This document shows positions 25,467-34,104 of a stretch of DNA of 64,000 nucleotides, one piece after another; position 1 is the first letter of the stretch, and each line of letters begins with the position of its first letter. Location of the stretch: positions 62,001 through 126,000 of the forward strand of contig NZ_FOQD01000012.1 of the NCBI RefSeq assembly GCF_900113665.1, given 5' to 3'. A program made the position numbers and the translations under genes. The DNA comes from Planctomicrobium piriforme (lineage in GTDB: Bacteria; Planctomycetota; Planctomycetia; Planctomycetales; Planctomycetaceae). The notes beneath the pieces were generated by a model that worked only from the letters and a program-made list of their open reading frames with translations, made no database searches and had not been told where the DNA came from.

Positions 25467-26489
25467 TTATGTCCGCGCCGGCTTCTTCATCCGGTCGGGC
25501 ACTCGCATGCCCAGACGCAGACCGATCTCGCCGAGCCGTTCCCGCACTTCGTACAGTGTTGTTTCACCAAAGTTGCGAACTGTGAGCAACTGGTCTTCCG
25601 ACCGGCCGACCAGATCCCGAACCGAAGTGATGCCTTCGGATTCCAGGCAGTTCGTCGCACGCACCGACAGATTCAGTTCTGCCAGGCTTTGATTGAGCTT
25701 GTCTTCCAGCTCCAGGTCGATCGGCGAGTAACCGGTCGCTTCCAGCATGCCTTTGAGGCCTGCTTCTGGCGGCAGTTCCGGGCCGGGTTCCTGGTAGTTG
25801 ATGAACGGGTTCAGGTGCTTGCGGAGAATCTTCGACGCTTCGACGAGAGCCATATCGGGCTTCACGGTACCGTCGGTCCAGATTTCCAGGGTCAGCTTGT
25901 CGTAGTTCGTACGCTGGCCGACGCGGGTGTCTTCCACCTTGTAACGGACTCGGGTCACCGGCGAGAAGGCGGCGTCGAGGGGAATCACGCCCAGTTCGGG
26001 GCTCTTTTCGTAGGCTTCCGTGGCCGGAACATAGCCGCGGCCGTTTTCAGCCGTCAGTTCCATGCTGAGCGGAACGTCGTCGGTCATCGTGGCGATGATG
26101 AGGTCTTTGTTGACGACTTCGACCTGATCGTCGGTGATGACGTCAGCGCCGGTCACCACGCCCCGCTCGTGCCGTTCGATTCGCAACGTCTTGGACGTGC
26201 TGCTGTAGTTCTTGACGACCAGCGATTTCAGATTCAGGCAGATGTCAGTGACGTCTTCGACCACGCCGGGGATCGTTGTGAATTCGTGCTGAATTCCAGC
26301 GATCTTCACGCGGGTAATGGCGCTGCCTTCGAGGCTCGACAGCAAGATGCGACGCAGGCTGTTGGCCAGGGTATGACCAAAACCGCGCTCGAACGGCTCG
26401 GCCACGAACATGCCGTAGGTCGAAGTGAGCGTGTCCGGGTTCGGGGCGACCCGACTCGGCAATTCCAGATTACGCCAGCGAATTCTCAT
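25467..26489 (-). CDS. rpoA: DNA-directed RNA polymerase alpha subunit
   Basis: A 340-residue protein. The N-terminal dimerisation/beta-binding domain includes FERGFGHTLANSLRRILLSS and LTLEIWTDGTVKP. After a linker (NYQEPGPELPP) the C-terminal domain has LNLSVRATNCLESEGITSVR and GRSEDQLLTVRNFG, the DNA- and activator-binding part. Length is normal. GAGGAA precedes the ATG. Position between rpsK and rplQ is standard; rpsD, usually between rpsK and rpoA, is missing. Confidence 0.97.
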   Translation of the reverse strand: MRIRWRNLELPSRVAPNPDTLTSTYGMFVAEPFERGFGHTLANSLRRILLSSLEGSAITRVKIAGIQHEFTTIPGVVEDVTDICLNLKSLVVKNYSSTSKTLRIERHERGVVTGADVITDDQVEVVNKDLIIATMTDDVPLSMELTAENGRGYVPATEAYEKSPELGVIPLDAAFSPVTRVRYKVEDTRVGQRTNYDKLTLEIWTDGTVKPDMALVEASKILRKHLNPFINYQEPGPELPPEAGLKGMLEATGYSPIDLELEDKLNQSLAELNLSVRATNCLESEGITSVRDLVGRSEDQLLTVRNFGETTLYEVRERLGEIGLRLGMRVPDRMKKPART

Positions 26490-26626
26490 GGTTTCAATTC
26501 CTCAATCACAGACGCAGTCTCTTTGATGACGTCACAACGGTTCCGGGCGAGACTGCGAGCCCCTGTCCGCGGACCACCTTCGATGCTTCCAACTCGTGTC
26601 GCTTCTCGTTGCAGTAAAACTGCAGA

Positions 26627-27010
26627 CTAGACGCGACGGCGCTTGCGGGGACGGCAGCCGTTGTGCGGCAGCGGCGTGACGTCTTCGATCGACTTCACCG
26701 AAATGCCGCCCACCTGCAGGCCGGTGATCGCGCTTTCGCGACCCGAACCTGGACCCTTGACTCGAATTTCGAGTTCACGAATCCCGAACTTGCGAGCCCG
26801 GTCAGCACAGGTTTCCGCTGCCCGCTGAGCGGCGAACGGAGTGCTTTTCCGAGATCCCTTGAATCCGACGGTGCCGGCCGAGGCCCAGCACAGAACTTCG
26901 CCGTTCGTGTCGGCAATCGACACGGTCGTGTTGTTGAAGGTCGCCTTGATATGGGCGACGCCGCGGGTCACATTGCGACGCACGCGTTTCTTCTGCTTCA
27001 CCTTTGCCAC
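26627..27010 (-). CDS. rpsK: 30S ribosomal protein S11
   Basis: A 127-residue protein with the full S11 signature: GVAHIKATFNNTTVSIADTN, GTVGFKGSRKSTPFAAQRAA and the basic end NGCRPRKRRRV. The start is GTG 27010 (MAKVKQKK), because GAGGGG lies seven bases upstream; the TTG at 27016 is less likely. It follows rpsM by 96 bases. The 136 bases between it and rpoA have no gene, although rpsD would be expected there. Confidence 0.95.
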   Translation of the reverse strand: MAKVKQKKRVRRNVTRGVAHIKATFNNTTVSIADTNGEVLCWASAGTVGFKGSRKSTPFAAQRAAETCADRARKFGIRELEIRVKGPGSGRESAITGLQVGGISVKSIEDVTPLPHNGCRPRKRRRV

Positions 27011-27106
27011 AAACAAACCCCTCTTGAATTTTCACCGACAAAACGTGCAGGCCGAGGGCCTGATTGAAAACGCCAACACCAACCCAACAACCCCGCCGCG
27101 ACACTT

Positions 27107-27493
27107 TTAGTGACGCGCGTCCTTCACGCCCTTCTTACCGGCAACGGTTTTCTTCACACCTTTGCGGGTACGGGCATTGGACTGCGTATTCTGGCCGCGA
27201 ACCGGCAGACCCTTACGATGGCGGATGCCGCGGTAGCACTGAATCGACTTCAAGCGGCCAATGTGATCGGCCGTCTGGCGACGCAACTGCCCTTCGACGA
27301 CATACTTGCCGTCGAGCAGAGAGTTGATCCGCTGAATGTCGTCTTCGCTGAGCTCACGAGCCCGGCGCTGCGGGTTGAGCCCCAGCGTGCGACAGATTTC
27401 AATGGAACGAACGTTGCCCACGCCCAGCAGATAGGTCAGGGAGATGTAAGTCGGCTTTTCGTTGGGGATATCGACCCCGAGTACGCGAGGCAT
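27107..27493 (-). CDS. rpsM: 30S ribosomal protein S13
   Basis: A 128-residue protein of typical length. It opens MPRVLGVDIPNEKPTYISLT, has the helix-two-turn-helix GVGNVRSIEICRTLGL and ends with the basic tail GLPVRGQNTQSNARTRKGVK. It sits 12 bases after rpmJ and before rpsK on the minus strand, the normal order. AGGAC lies close to the ATG. Confidence 0.96.
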   Translation of the reverse strand: MPRVLGVDIPNEKPTYISLTYLLGVGNVRSIEICRTLGLNPQRRARELSEDDIQRINSLLDGKYVVEGQLRRQTADHIGRLKSIQCYRGIRHRKGLPVRGQNTQSNARTRKGVKKTVAGKKGVKDARH

Positions 27494-27505
27494 ATGTCCT
27501 GATTC

Positions 27506-27622
27506 CTATCCTTGACGCTGCTTATGACGGGGATTGGCCGAGCAAATGACGTAGTTCCGACCCTTGCGGCGAACCGTCTTACAGTGCTCACAAATGCGTT
27601 TTACGCTTGAGCGAACCTTCAT
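27506..27622 (-). CDS. rpmJ: 50S ribosomal protein L36
   Basis: A 38-residue zinc-ribbon protein, MKVRSSVKRICEHCKTVRRK followed by GRNYVICSANPRHKQRQG. The Cys-x2-Cys, Cys and His ligands are all there, so this is the zinc-binding (C+) form. AGGGAC precedes the ATG. It is the first gene of the alpha operon here; a longer in-frame reading to 27715 lacks similarity to L36. Confidence 0.95.
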   Translation of the reverse strand: MKVRSSVKRICEHCKTVRRKGRNYVICSANPRHKQRQG

Positions 27623-28139
27623 GTCCCTGCACTCCGCGTGTGATACAACCGCTGTCGCCTCCAGAACCCGAGCTGGCCATACGGAACTTCCCGCAGACAC
27701 CAGACTGGATCCCAACAGTCGACAGCCGGCCGACTCGTTGTCACTCAGGCCTCCTGTCGAGACCTTGAGCCAGTTACGTTTTTTGGAAGCGGGAGAGTAT
27801 AAGCGAACGCCCGGTAACGAAACAAGTTTCGCAAAAGGAAATTTTCACGCGACTGCGGCGGGCTCTGATGCCGCTGCTGCACGACTGCAAAGTTCATGGC
27901 AGAAGATATTTACGCAGTATTTGCGGTTATAGTTACGGGCTCATGTCGCCTTCCCGGAACTCCCTCCTCTCAAGACGCCGGACGCCCAATTTCGGCGGAA
28001 TCGGCGGATTTTTGACGCAGTGGGCGAACACTCGGCCCCCTCTCCATGCCGCCAGGGTGTCCCTGAACGCTTCGCAAAGGCGGTTCCTGCCTTATGATGA
28101 TGCCTGTCCGTTTCCTCCGCTCCTCAGGCTTGATCGTCT
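27623..28139. other. divergent intergenic region, alpha operon and agmatine deiminase
   Basis: These ~517 bases separate rpmJ (minus) from the agmatine deiminase (plus). They must hold both promoters. I see no convincing gene and no repeat, and cannot pick promoter boxes with confidence. Confidence 0.4.
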
Positions 28140-29192
28140 ATGACCTCTTTGCCCACCCCTGCCCAGCTTGGTTACCGGATGCCTGCCGAGTGGGAGCCGC
28201 AGGAGGCGATCTGGCTTTCCTGGCCGCATAAAGAGGCCTCGTGGCCTGGCAACTTCGAGCCAGTCCCGGCCATTTTCGGGGAAATCGCCCAGCATGTGAC
28301 CGACTGCCAGCTCGTCCGCATCAATGTCGCCGACGCCGCAATGGAAGACAGTGCCCGCGGCGTTCTTCAACAGGCGGGGGCGCGACTCGACCGAGTCCGT
28401 TTCCACCACAACCCGACCAACGACGCCTGGGTGCGGGATCATGGTCCGATCTACGTTGTGCGGGAACATCAAGGCCGCACCGAGCGGGCCCTGACGAAAT
28501 GGGGCTACAACGCCTGGGGAGACAAGTACCCGCCGTACGATCTCGACAATGAAGTGCCTGGCCGCATCGCCGATGAGTTCGGCGAGAAGCTGTTCGAGGG
28601 GGGCATGATCCTCGAAGGGGGCTCGATCGACGTCAATGGAGAAGGATTGCTGCTCACCAGCGAAGCCTGCCTGCTGAATCCCAACCGCAATCCGCAGCTC
28701 ACCAAGTCCGAGATCGAACAGCGGCTGAAGGACTATCTGGGGGTCGGCAAAATCCTGTGGGTCGGCGACGGCATCATCGGCGACGACACTGACGGACACA
28801 TCGACGACATCACGCGATTCGTCAACCCGCGCACACTGGTCACTGCGGTCGAGGAAGACAAGTCCGACGAGAACCATGCGATCCTGCAGGAAAATCTCGA
28901 ACGGCTGCAATCGCTGACCGATCTCGACGGCCGGCATTTCGAAATTGTGACGCTGCCGATGCCTGAGTCGTTGCATTATGAAGAGACGCGGCTGCCAGCC
29001 AGCTATGCCAACTTCCTGATCATCAACACCAAGGTGCTGGTGCCGACCTACCGCAGTCGCCGCGATGCCGTCGCACTTGGCATTCTGCAGCGGCTCTTCC
29101 CGAATCGGGAGGTCGTCGGCATCGACTGCACGGAGCTGGTCTGGGGACTGGGCGCGATTCACTGCGTGACGCAGCAACAACCGGCGGTGTGA
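28140..29192 (+). CDS. aguA: agmatine deiminase
   Basis: A 350-residue protein of normal family length. It hydrolyses agmatine to N-carbamoylputrescine and ammonia, on the way to putrescine. Diagnostic blocks are MPAEWEPQEAIWLSWPHKEA near the start, N-D-A-W-V-R-D-H-G-P (substrate Asp/Arg), EGGSIDVNGEG, GDDTDGHIDDITRFVNP with the catalytic His, and the catalytic Cys342 in G-A-I-H-C-V-T. No N-carbamoylputrescine amidase is seen nearby. An intrinsic terminator follows at 29229-29255, so the gene appears monocistronic. Confidence 0.95.
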   Translation: MTSLPTPAQLGYRMPAEWEPQEAIWLSWPHKEASWPGNFEPVPAIFGEIAQHVTDCQLVRINVADAAMEDSARGVLQQAGARLDRVRFHHNPTNDAWVRDHGPIYVVREHQGRTERALTKWGYNAWGDKYPPYDLDNEVPGRIADEFGEKLFEGGMILEGGSIDVNGEGLLLTSEACLLNPNRNPQLTKSEIEQRLKDYLGVGKILWVGDGIIGDDTDGHIDDITRFVNPRTLVTAVEEDKSDENHAILQENLERLQSLTDLDGRHFEIVTLPMPESLHYEETRLPASYANFLIINTKVLVPTYRSRRDAVALGILQRLFPNREVVGIDCTELVWGLGAIHCVTQQQPAV

Positions 29193-29228
29193 AGATTCCT
29201 TGCGTTGAATTCCGAACATCAAAGACAT

Positions 29229-29255
29229 TTCCGGGAAGCATTTCTGGAATTTTTT
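29229..29255 (+). terminator. intrinsic terminator after aguA
   Basis: TTCCGGGAA, GCA loop, TTTCTGGAA (nine pairs with two G-U) followed directly by TTTTTT at 29250-29255. Confidence 0.75.
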
Positions 29256-29301
29256 GACTGTCCTGGCTGGTTCGTGATAGGATTCCGCCTGGGAGAAAGT
29301 C

Positions 29302-29526
29302 ATGCAAATCACCATTCCTCAAGACGTTGCTGAAACGCTTCTCAATCGTGCCGAAGCGGCCGGGTTTCGCACGGTTGATGAATACGTTCTCGACCTGTTA
29401 GCGGCCCCTCCCGCCCCGAAGACTTCTACGTCAAATGCCATTGAACAACTCCGGAAGCTGCGCCGGGAAGTTCCGCGGATGAGTGCCTCCGAAATCGTGG
29501 AACTGGTCCATGAAGGCCGTGACTGA
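29302..29526 (+). CDS. antitoxin of a VapBC-type pair
   Basis: A 74-residue protein. The N-terminal half (MQITIPQDVAETLLNRAEAA ... TVDEYVLDLL) is a short strand plus two helices, as in ribbon-helix-helix or similar antitoxins. The C-terminal part (SASEIVELVHEGRD) would wrap the toxin. It has a good ribosome binding site (GGGAGAAAG) and its stop overlaps the next start by one base (TGATG), so the toxin is coupled to it. Identification rests mainly on the PIN-domain partner. Confidence 0.75.
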   Translation: MQITIPQDVAETLLNRAEAAGFRTVDEYVLDLLAAPPAPKTSTSNAIEQLRKLRREVPRMSASEIVELVHEGRD

Positions 29527-29936
29527 TGGCCATTGTGATCGATGCCAGCGCCACGCTGTCCTGGCTATTCGGAGAGGACGACCCCGGGGAGTGGATTGAG
29601 AATCATTTGCAGGCAGGCCGCCTGATTGCCCCATCGCTTTGGCAACTGGAAGTCGCGCACGCGGTTTTGAAAAAAGAGCGGCAACGTCATCTCACACGGC
29701 AACAAGCCGATTCTTTTCTCGGTCTGCTGGATGCACTGCCAATTGAAATCGTCCCTCCGCCATTGCGAACGCTTCAACAAATTGCGGTGGTTGCGCGTCC
29801 GCACCAACTGAGCGCCTATGATGCGACGTATCTCGATCTGGTCATTCGGCGTCAGGCAGAATTGCTGACGCTGGATCAGAATCTACGCGACGCGGCACGG
29901 CGGCTGGGAATCCCGCTGATTGAGAAATCAACTTAG
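29526..29936 (+). CDS. VapC-type PIN domain ribonuclease toxin
   Basis: A 136-residue PIN protein. The acidic active-site residues fall in place: D6 in V-I-D-A-S, E42 in LWQLEVAHA, and the later aspartates in LSAYDATYLDL and LLTLDQNLRD. VapC toxins cleave tRNA or rRNA with Mg2+ (family knowledge); the target here is unknown. It starts on the last base of the antitoxin gene. Its end is followed by a heptad repeat and the ECF sigma gene. Confidence 0.88.
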   Translation: MAIVIDASATLSWLFGEDDPGEWIENHLQAGRLIAPSLWQLEVAHAVLKKERQRHLTRQQADSFLGLLDALPIEIVPPPLRTLQQIAVVARPHQLSAYDATYLDLVIRRQAELLTLDQNLRDAARRLGIPLIEKST

Positions 29937-29980
29937 AACAGCCTGCCATGAGTGGAAGACTGTTCGAGCAAGGTCGGTTC

Positions 29981-30015
29981 GATTTGTCATTGGTCAAGGG
30001 TCATTTGTCATTGGC
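29981..30015. repeat. degenerate 7-bp tandem repeat (CATTTGT/CATTGGT type)
   Basis: Units GATTTGT, CATTGGT, CAAGGGT, CATTTGT, CATTGGC in strict register, about 75 bases before the ECF sigma gene. Confidence 0.75.
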
Positions 30016-30090
30016 TATTTGAAGGTATGCTGAAACCAACGCTTCTCTCTTCGGGTAGTTTCTGCGGACAAGCCCAAAGGTTTCCTTTTT

Positions 30091-30639
30091 GTGACCGAGG
30101 AGCACGTGGAACTTGCTCGACGGTGTCTCGCGGGAGACGCGGCAGCGCTGCGCGAATTCGTGCAAGCGTATCAGCAGCAGGTGTTTGCGCTGTGCTACCG
30201 CATGCTCGGACACCGCCAGGATGCGGAGGATACCGCACAGGATTCGCTCGTTCGGGCATTGAAATACTTGCGAACCTGGGATTCCACGCAGCCGCTGACC
30301 CCCTGGGTCATGAAAATTGCCGCGAACCGTTGCCGGACTGCGATGGGGAAACGGGCTCGACTGCCCGTTTCGACCGAGGTCGACTATCGGGCGTCGACTG
30401 CGAATGACGATCGCTTCGCCTTGGGCGAAGAACTGCAGCTTGCACTGGAGGTGCTGCAGGAACAGCAACGGACCTGCTTTGTGTTGTTCTATCAGCAGGA
30501 ATTGAGCATCGCCGAGATTGGCGAGATCATGCAGACGCCTGCCGGAACGATCAAAACCTGGCTGCACCGCAGTCGCAAGCTGCTCGCACAACGCCTGCGG
30601 GAGCGAGGACTGGCGCCAGACCGAGAACCACCAATCTGA
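30091..30639 (+). CDS. ECF sigma factor (RNA polymerase sigma-70 family)
   Basis: A 182-residue protein. Sigma region 2 reads LCYRMLGHRQDAEDTAQDSL with the -10 recognition stretch after it (VRALKYLRTWDST), and region 4 is LEVLQEQQRTCFVLFYQQEL with the HTH SIAEIGEIMQTPAGTIKTWL. No region 1 or 3, hence ECF type. The start is GTG 30091; the ribosome binding site is weak (AAAGG, ten bases upstream). It is followed 15 bases later by an anti-sigma-like membrane protein, the usual pair. Likely regulation is by release from that partner. Confidence 0.9.
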   Translation: MTEEHVELARRCLAGDAAALREFVQAYQQQVFALCYRMLGHRQDAEDTAQDSLVRALKYLRTWDSTQPLTPWVMKIAANRCRTAMGKRARLPVSTEVDYRASTANDDRFALGEELQLALEVLQEQQRTCFVLFYQQELSIAEIGEIMQTPAGTIKTWLHRSRKLLAQRLRERGLAPDREPPI

Positions 30640-30654
30640 CAATTCACCACCGCC

Positions 30655-31332
30655 ATGAACTGCACCGAATTTCAGAACCAACTCGAACAGTGCGTCGAAA
30701 ACCGAACCGCCCCGGACGCGGAACTGCAGCGTCACGCGCAGACCTGCGGCAACGAGACGTGCCAGGCCGCCTGGGCTGATCATTTGCTGCTCGAACAGGC
30801 CCTGTCGCAGTGGGCGCCGGGCGTGGCCCGTGTGAATCTGGCGGATCAAGTACTGGCCGCGACAAGCGAGCCGAGTCGACCGGCGGGTAGTCGGGCGTCG
30901 AGTCGCGCCTGGAGACGCGGGGCGGCAGTCGCGATCGCTTGCAGCGTCATGGTCTGTGCGGCGGCGGCGATTGCCCTGCGTGGTTCCCTTTCAAACGGCC
31001 CCGCTCAACCGGTCGTTGCGGCTCGGCCTGAAAGTACTCCTGTCGACGGCGATCCTGCTGAGTACCAACAACTGGGGACGGTCTACGTCGGCTGGCTGGA
31101 AGAGGCTTCTTCCAGCGTGACCGGCTCGATTTCGTATGTCCTGACGGAATCAACCTCGGCTCAAAGCTCTGGCAGTGGAGGCAGGACAGGGTGGCTACGG
31201 GATCTGGGAGAACAGCTCAAGCCGCTGGAAGAGGAACTCGACAAGACGCTGAAAGACCTGACCGGCGAAAAACCGGTCGACCAGACAGGTCTGCCAGCGG
31301 CTTCAGGCACCCGTCATGTCACAGGTGTCTAA
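30655..31332 (+). CDS. anti-sigma factor-like membrane protein
   Basis: A 225-residue protein. Residues 1-65 contain H27-x3-C31-x4-C36, a variant of the zinc-binding anti-sigma (ZAS) motif, normally H-x3-C-x2-C. One membrane helix lies at about 88-108. The extracytoplasmic part ends with an amphipathic helix (LGEQLKPLEEELDKTLKDLT). Position right after the ECF sigma gene supports a role in holding it at the membrane. The sensed signal is unknown. The Cys spacing of four instead of two is unusual and may weaken zinc binding. Confidence 0.75.
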   Translation: MNCTEFQNQLEQCVENRTAPDAELQRHAQTCGNETCQAAWADHLLLEQALSQWAPGVARVNLADQVLAATSEPSRPAGSRASSRAWRRGAAVAIACSVMVCAAAAIALRGSLSNGPAQPVVAARPESTPVDGDPAEYQQLGTVYVGWLEEASSSVTGSISYVLTESTSAQSSGSGGRTGWLRDLGEQLKPLEEELDKTLKDLTGEKPVDQTGLPAASGTRHVTGV

Positions 31333-31543
31333 CCAGCAATCGCTTTCGACTCTCTCTTTGCTCTCGCGACGGCTTGAAAGCCAGAAACCGGGACTGAATT
31401 AGTGAAGTGGCTTCCACTTTCAGGTCGATATCACTTCTACAAAATGAGGTGATTCAACGGCGGAATCACTCAACTTTCTCTGCAGGACGCCACGCAGCAC
31501 TTGCGTGTCAGCAAGCACCAGGACGGTCGCTCGGAGCAATCCC

Positions 31544-31915
31544 ATGCGACCTGAATACTATCGCAATCGTCTCTCAATGAATTTCGGGACTCTGAATCCC
31601 GGATTGTTTCTCTTTGGGAGTGTGGTCTACAATCATCGGCAGAATCCGCCGATGATGGATGGCCCTGTGCAGGGCGGCAGCGGCGATTCCCTGCCTCCCG
31701 AGGCGGTCATGAAACCACCCCGGAATACTCCCAAACCTTCGTCAAGCGGCGCTCTTGAGCCTCAATCGGGCTCGGCGGCCGAGGCGCAGGTGCAACCTGA
31801 GACGCGTCAGCAGCGCCTGGAACGGATTCGGCGCGAAATCCAGGCCGGAACCTACGAAACTCCGGAAAAACTGGAAGCGGCAATCGAACGCATGCTCGGC
31901 GTTCTGGTCGATTGA
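31544..31915 (+). CDS. FlgM-like anti-sigma-28 domain protein
   Basis: A 123-residue protein. The C-terminal ~35 residues read RLERIRREIQAGTYETPEKL followed by EAAIERML, the pattern of the C-terminal part of FlgM (R-x-x-x-I-R-x-x-I-x-x-G-x-Y), which binds FliA/sigma-28. The rest is low-complexity Pro/Ser/Glu. Full FlgM is ~95-100 residues but its sigma-binding helices are usually more extensive; here only the last is clear. ATG 31544 follows GGAG with nine bases; a GTG at 31505 and ATG at 31577 are alternatives. No flagellar genes are in the window. Confidence 0.6.
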   Translation: MRPEYYRNRLSMNFGTLNPGLFLFGSVVYNHRQNPPMMDGPVQGGSGDSLPPEAVMKPPRNTPKPSSSGALEPQSGSAAEAQVQPETRQQRLERIRREIQAGTYETPEKLEAAIERMLGVLVD

Positions 31916-31993
31916 CCTGCCGTTGTTGTTCCCATTGCGAACGGCCGAGGACGGTGACGGCTGGTTCGCTGAGTACGTCTGAAAGGACACACC

Positions 31994-32497
31994 GTGTCGG
32001 AGCTGGATCTGGAGACCATTGCAGTCGCAGTGGCTCCCGCTGAAAAGTATCGCGAATTCCTGGCCACCAAAAGCCTGCGAATGACCCGCGAACGCGCCAT
32101 TATCGTCGACGAAGTCTTCGCCTCGCACGAACACTTCGACGCCGACCAGCTCATCCAGCGGCTGGCCCGGCGGAGCGACGGCAAACGGGTGAGCCGTTCG
32201 ACGATCTATCGCTCGCTCAAGCATCTCGAAGAAGCGGGCCTGATCCGCAAAATCGCGAGACAGGATGACCGCGACCTGTACGAGCACGATTACGGCTACC
32301 CGCAGCACGATCACCTGATCTGCAACCGTTGCGGCACGCTGACGGAGTTTCACAACGAGCAGATTTCAGAACTGCTCGAACAGATCGCCCGCGACCACGG
32401 CTTCCGGATCGAAGGGCACCGGACCGAAGTCTACGGCCTGTGCGACAACTGCTGCCGCCCCCCGGTGACGCGGCCGAAGAAGCTGAATCTGTTGTAA
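31994..32497 (+). CDS. Fur-family metal-dependent repressor
   Basis: A 167-residue protein. It has the winged-helix N-terminus (RMTRERAIIVDEVFASHEHF, then KRVSRSTIYRSLKHLEEAGL), the metal-sensing H-D-H-L-I-C-N-R-C-G-T region and the second pair C-D-N-C near the C-terminus, forming the structural zinc site. This fits Fur (iron) or Zur/PerR (zinc/peroxide); the metal cannot be told from sequence alone. The start is GTG 31994 with AAAGGA six bases upstream. It stands in a regulatory group with the ECF sigma and FlgM-like genes, but no target genes are nearby. Confidence 0.92.
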   Translation: MSELDLETIAVAVAPAEKYREFLATKSLRMTRERAIIVDEVFASHEHFDADQLIQRLARRSDGKRVSRSTIYRSLKHLEEAGLIRKIARQDDRDLYEHDYGYPQHDHLICNRCGTLTEFHNEQISELLEQIARDHGFRIEGHRTEVYGLCDNCCRPPVTRPKKLNLL

Positions 32498-32622
32498 TGT
32501 CAACTTACGACAGCACTCAGTAGCGTCTTGGTATCATTTCCTGGGGTCTGATGTGATCCCATATCGCTAGGATGAAATTGCGCGATGTGGCTTGGGAAAT
32601 TGAAGAGCCAAAGGCGGTCTAA

Positions 32623-33579
32623 ATGCCAGTTCGCTCGCTGCTGTTACTAACGGCATTTCTTTGTTCGACTCGACTGGCATTCAGCGAAGAAAGAACGCCT
32701 GCTCCAACTCCAGAATCGAAGGCAACAGGAGAGAAATTGTTGTCAGCATTCTGGACGGGAAGAGAGCAACTCCGGAGCGGCATCTGCACGATCGACGGCA
32801 CAACAATTCAGGTCGTCGGGGGAGTCTATTCTGCCAAGCAAGATCGAACGGTCATGACGTTCGACGAGGATCTTCATTCAGTCCGGTATGATTTTCAGTC
32901 AGAGAATCCGAGAGACAATTTCTTGTATCTCCAGACGCCGGAATTCGTTGCCATTCATGGCTATCGGGGAAGCAACAATTTGTTTCTTGGACGAGTCGAT
33001 GACAAGATCAGACTCAGACGACCACCTCAAGTCATCGATCCGAGAAATCTTGGTTTGTTCAATTCCGCGGAATTGAAACAGGCGACCTTTGCAGAATCGC
33101 GGGATCAATTGCGGGCAACAGATCTGATTGAAGGCACGGTGGGAGAAGGAACTTCATCACGAGCACAATTGAACATCAGGAGCGATGATGAGAAAGTGAT
33201 TGCGCAACGCCGGCTCACCTTGGACACGGAGAAGCAGTTCGCCCCTACCCGGCTGGAAATCGTCGGAATTGGTAGCCAGGCAAAAGACTGGCCATCACCC
33301 CTCAATTCGGCAGATGTCGAGTGGAATCAGATGGGGAACGCCTGGGTGCCGGCGAAGGCGGTCATGGTGGATCGAACCAGCAAAGGCAGCGAGATTCGCG
33401 TCTTGAATCTGGCATGGGAGAAGGTCAACGAACCAATCTCGCCAGAGGTGTTCGACTGGAACAAGATTGAAATCACCGATGGCGCTGAACTCATCGATGC
33501 TCGGCTGGATCCGAAAAAGCCCGTTGTAACAAAGAAGAAAGCGGCCAAGACTCAGGTCTTTGACCAAACCAGCAAGTAA
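32623..33579 (+). CDS. secreted hypothetical protein (318 aa)
   Basis: A 318-residue protein with a signal peptide (about 1-21, ending LAFS), then a Pro/Thr linker and mixed beta structure with an N-terminal W-T-G-R-E-Q-L-R-S-G and the later region WNQMGNAWVPAKAVMVDRTS. The fold may be LolA-like (a lipoprotein-binding half barrel), because outer membrane lipoprotein sorting-like proteins share such a plan; this is inference. It ends in a Lys-rich tail (KKKAAKTQVFDQTSK). It is followed by MITE-like copy B. Confidence 0.7.
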   Translation: MPVRSLLLLTAFLCSTRLAFSEERTPAPTPESKATGEKLLSAFWTGREQLRSGICTIDGTTIQVVGGVYSAKQDRTVMTFDEDLHSVRYDFQSENPRDNFLYLQTPEFVAIHGYRGSNNLFLGRVDDKIRLRRPPQVIDPRNLGLFNSAELKQATFAESRDQLRATDLIEGTVGEGTSSRAQLNIRSDDEKVIAQRRLTLDTEKQFAPTRLEIVGIGSQAKDWPSPLNSADVEWNQMGNAWVPAKAVMVDRTSKGSEIRVLNLAWEKVNEPISPEVFDWNKIEITDGAELIDARLDPKKPVVTKKKAAKTQVFDQTSK

Positions 33580-33624
33580 CCAATCGCGTTCCTGCCATTT
33601 CAATTCGCAGCGGGATGGTTTGGG

Positions 33625-33784
33625 TTGGAGCGATTCTTACTCGCGAAACCCCGGGCAAGCTTTTATCGGAATGCTCCCTATCCAAAATCTCGTCGCTCGA
33701 TTCAAACGAGTCTGACTAGTTTGTCGGACACTGCCAACCTTCTCAGCCTCACTCGCTCTCCGGGACTTCTCGTTGGTCCTGCCT
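33625..33784. mobile_element. MITE-like inverted repeat, copy B
   Basis: The left arm (33625-33654) begins TTGGAGCGATTCTTACTCGC and runs on to CCCCGG. The right arm (33760-33784) reads CCGGGACTTCTCGTTGGTCC. The interior is 105 bases. Same arm order and length as copies at 9206-9364 and 34521-34687. Confidence 0.75.
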
Positions 33785-33804
33785 CGGCTACCCCTCCGTA
33801 CACT

Positions 33805-34104
33805 CTATGACAGGCGATTTTGCCATCTGTCAGGATCGAGCGACGTGTGGAACACTGCATACACTGTGATCAAACTGCCGCTGCTGTCGTAGAAGATCAC
33901 ATACGGAAAGCGTCGGACGATGACTCGACGAAAGTTTTCATAAAACCTTGGATATGCCTCCGGCATCCGCTGAATTCTCTGAATGCAGGCATCGATACAA
34001 CTGAGAAATTCCTCCCCCAGTCCTCGACGTCTGGATTCATACCAGGCGTATGCGGCATCAAGATCTTCTTCTGCTTCAACCGCGAAGATCAGCTTAGCGG
34101 TCAT
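33805..34104 (-). CDS. RelE/ParE-type toxin
   Basis: A 99-residue protein. It has the RelE/ParE fold signature: EAEEDLDAAYAWYESRRRGL, RIQRMPEAYPRFYENFRRVI, then VRRFPYVIFYDSSGSLITVY. Members block gyrase (ParE) or cut mRNA at the ribosome (RelE); which one cannot be told here. Start ATG 34104 lies inside the end of the antitoxin gene (11-bp overlap), so the pair is translated together. MITE-like copy B lies just beyond its stop. Confidence 0.88.
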   Translation of the reverse strand: MTAKLIFAVEAEEDLDAAYAWYESRRRGLGEEFLSCIDACIQRIQRMPEAYPRFYENFRRVIVRRFPYVIFYDSSGSLITVYAVFHTSLDPDRWQNRLS

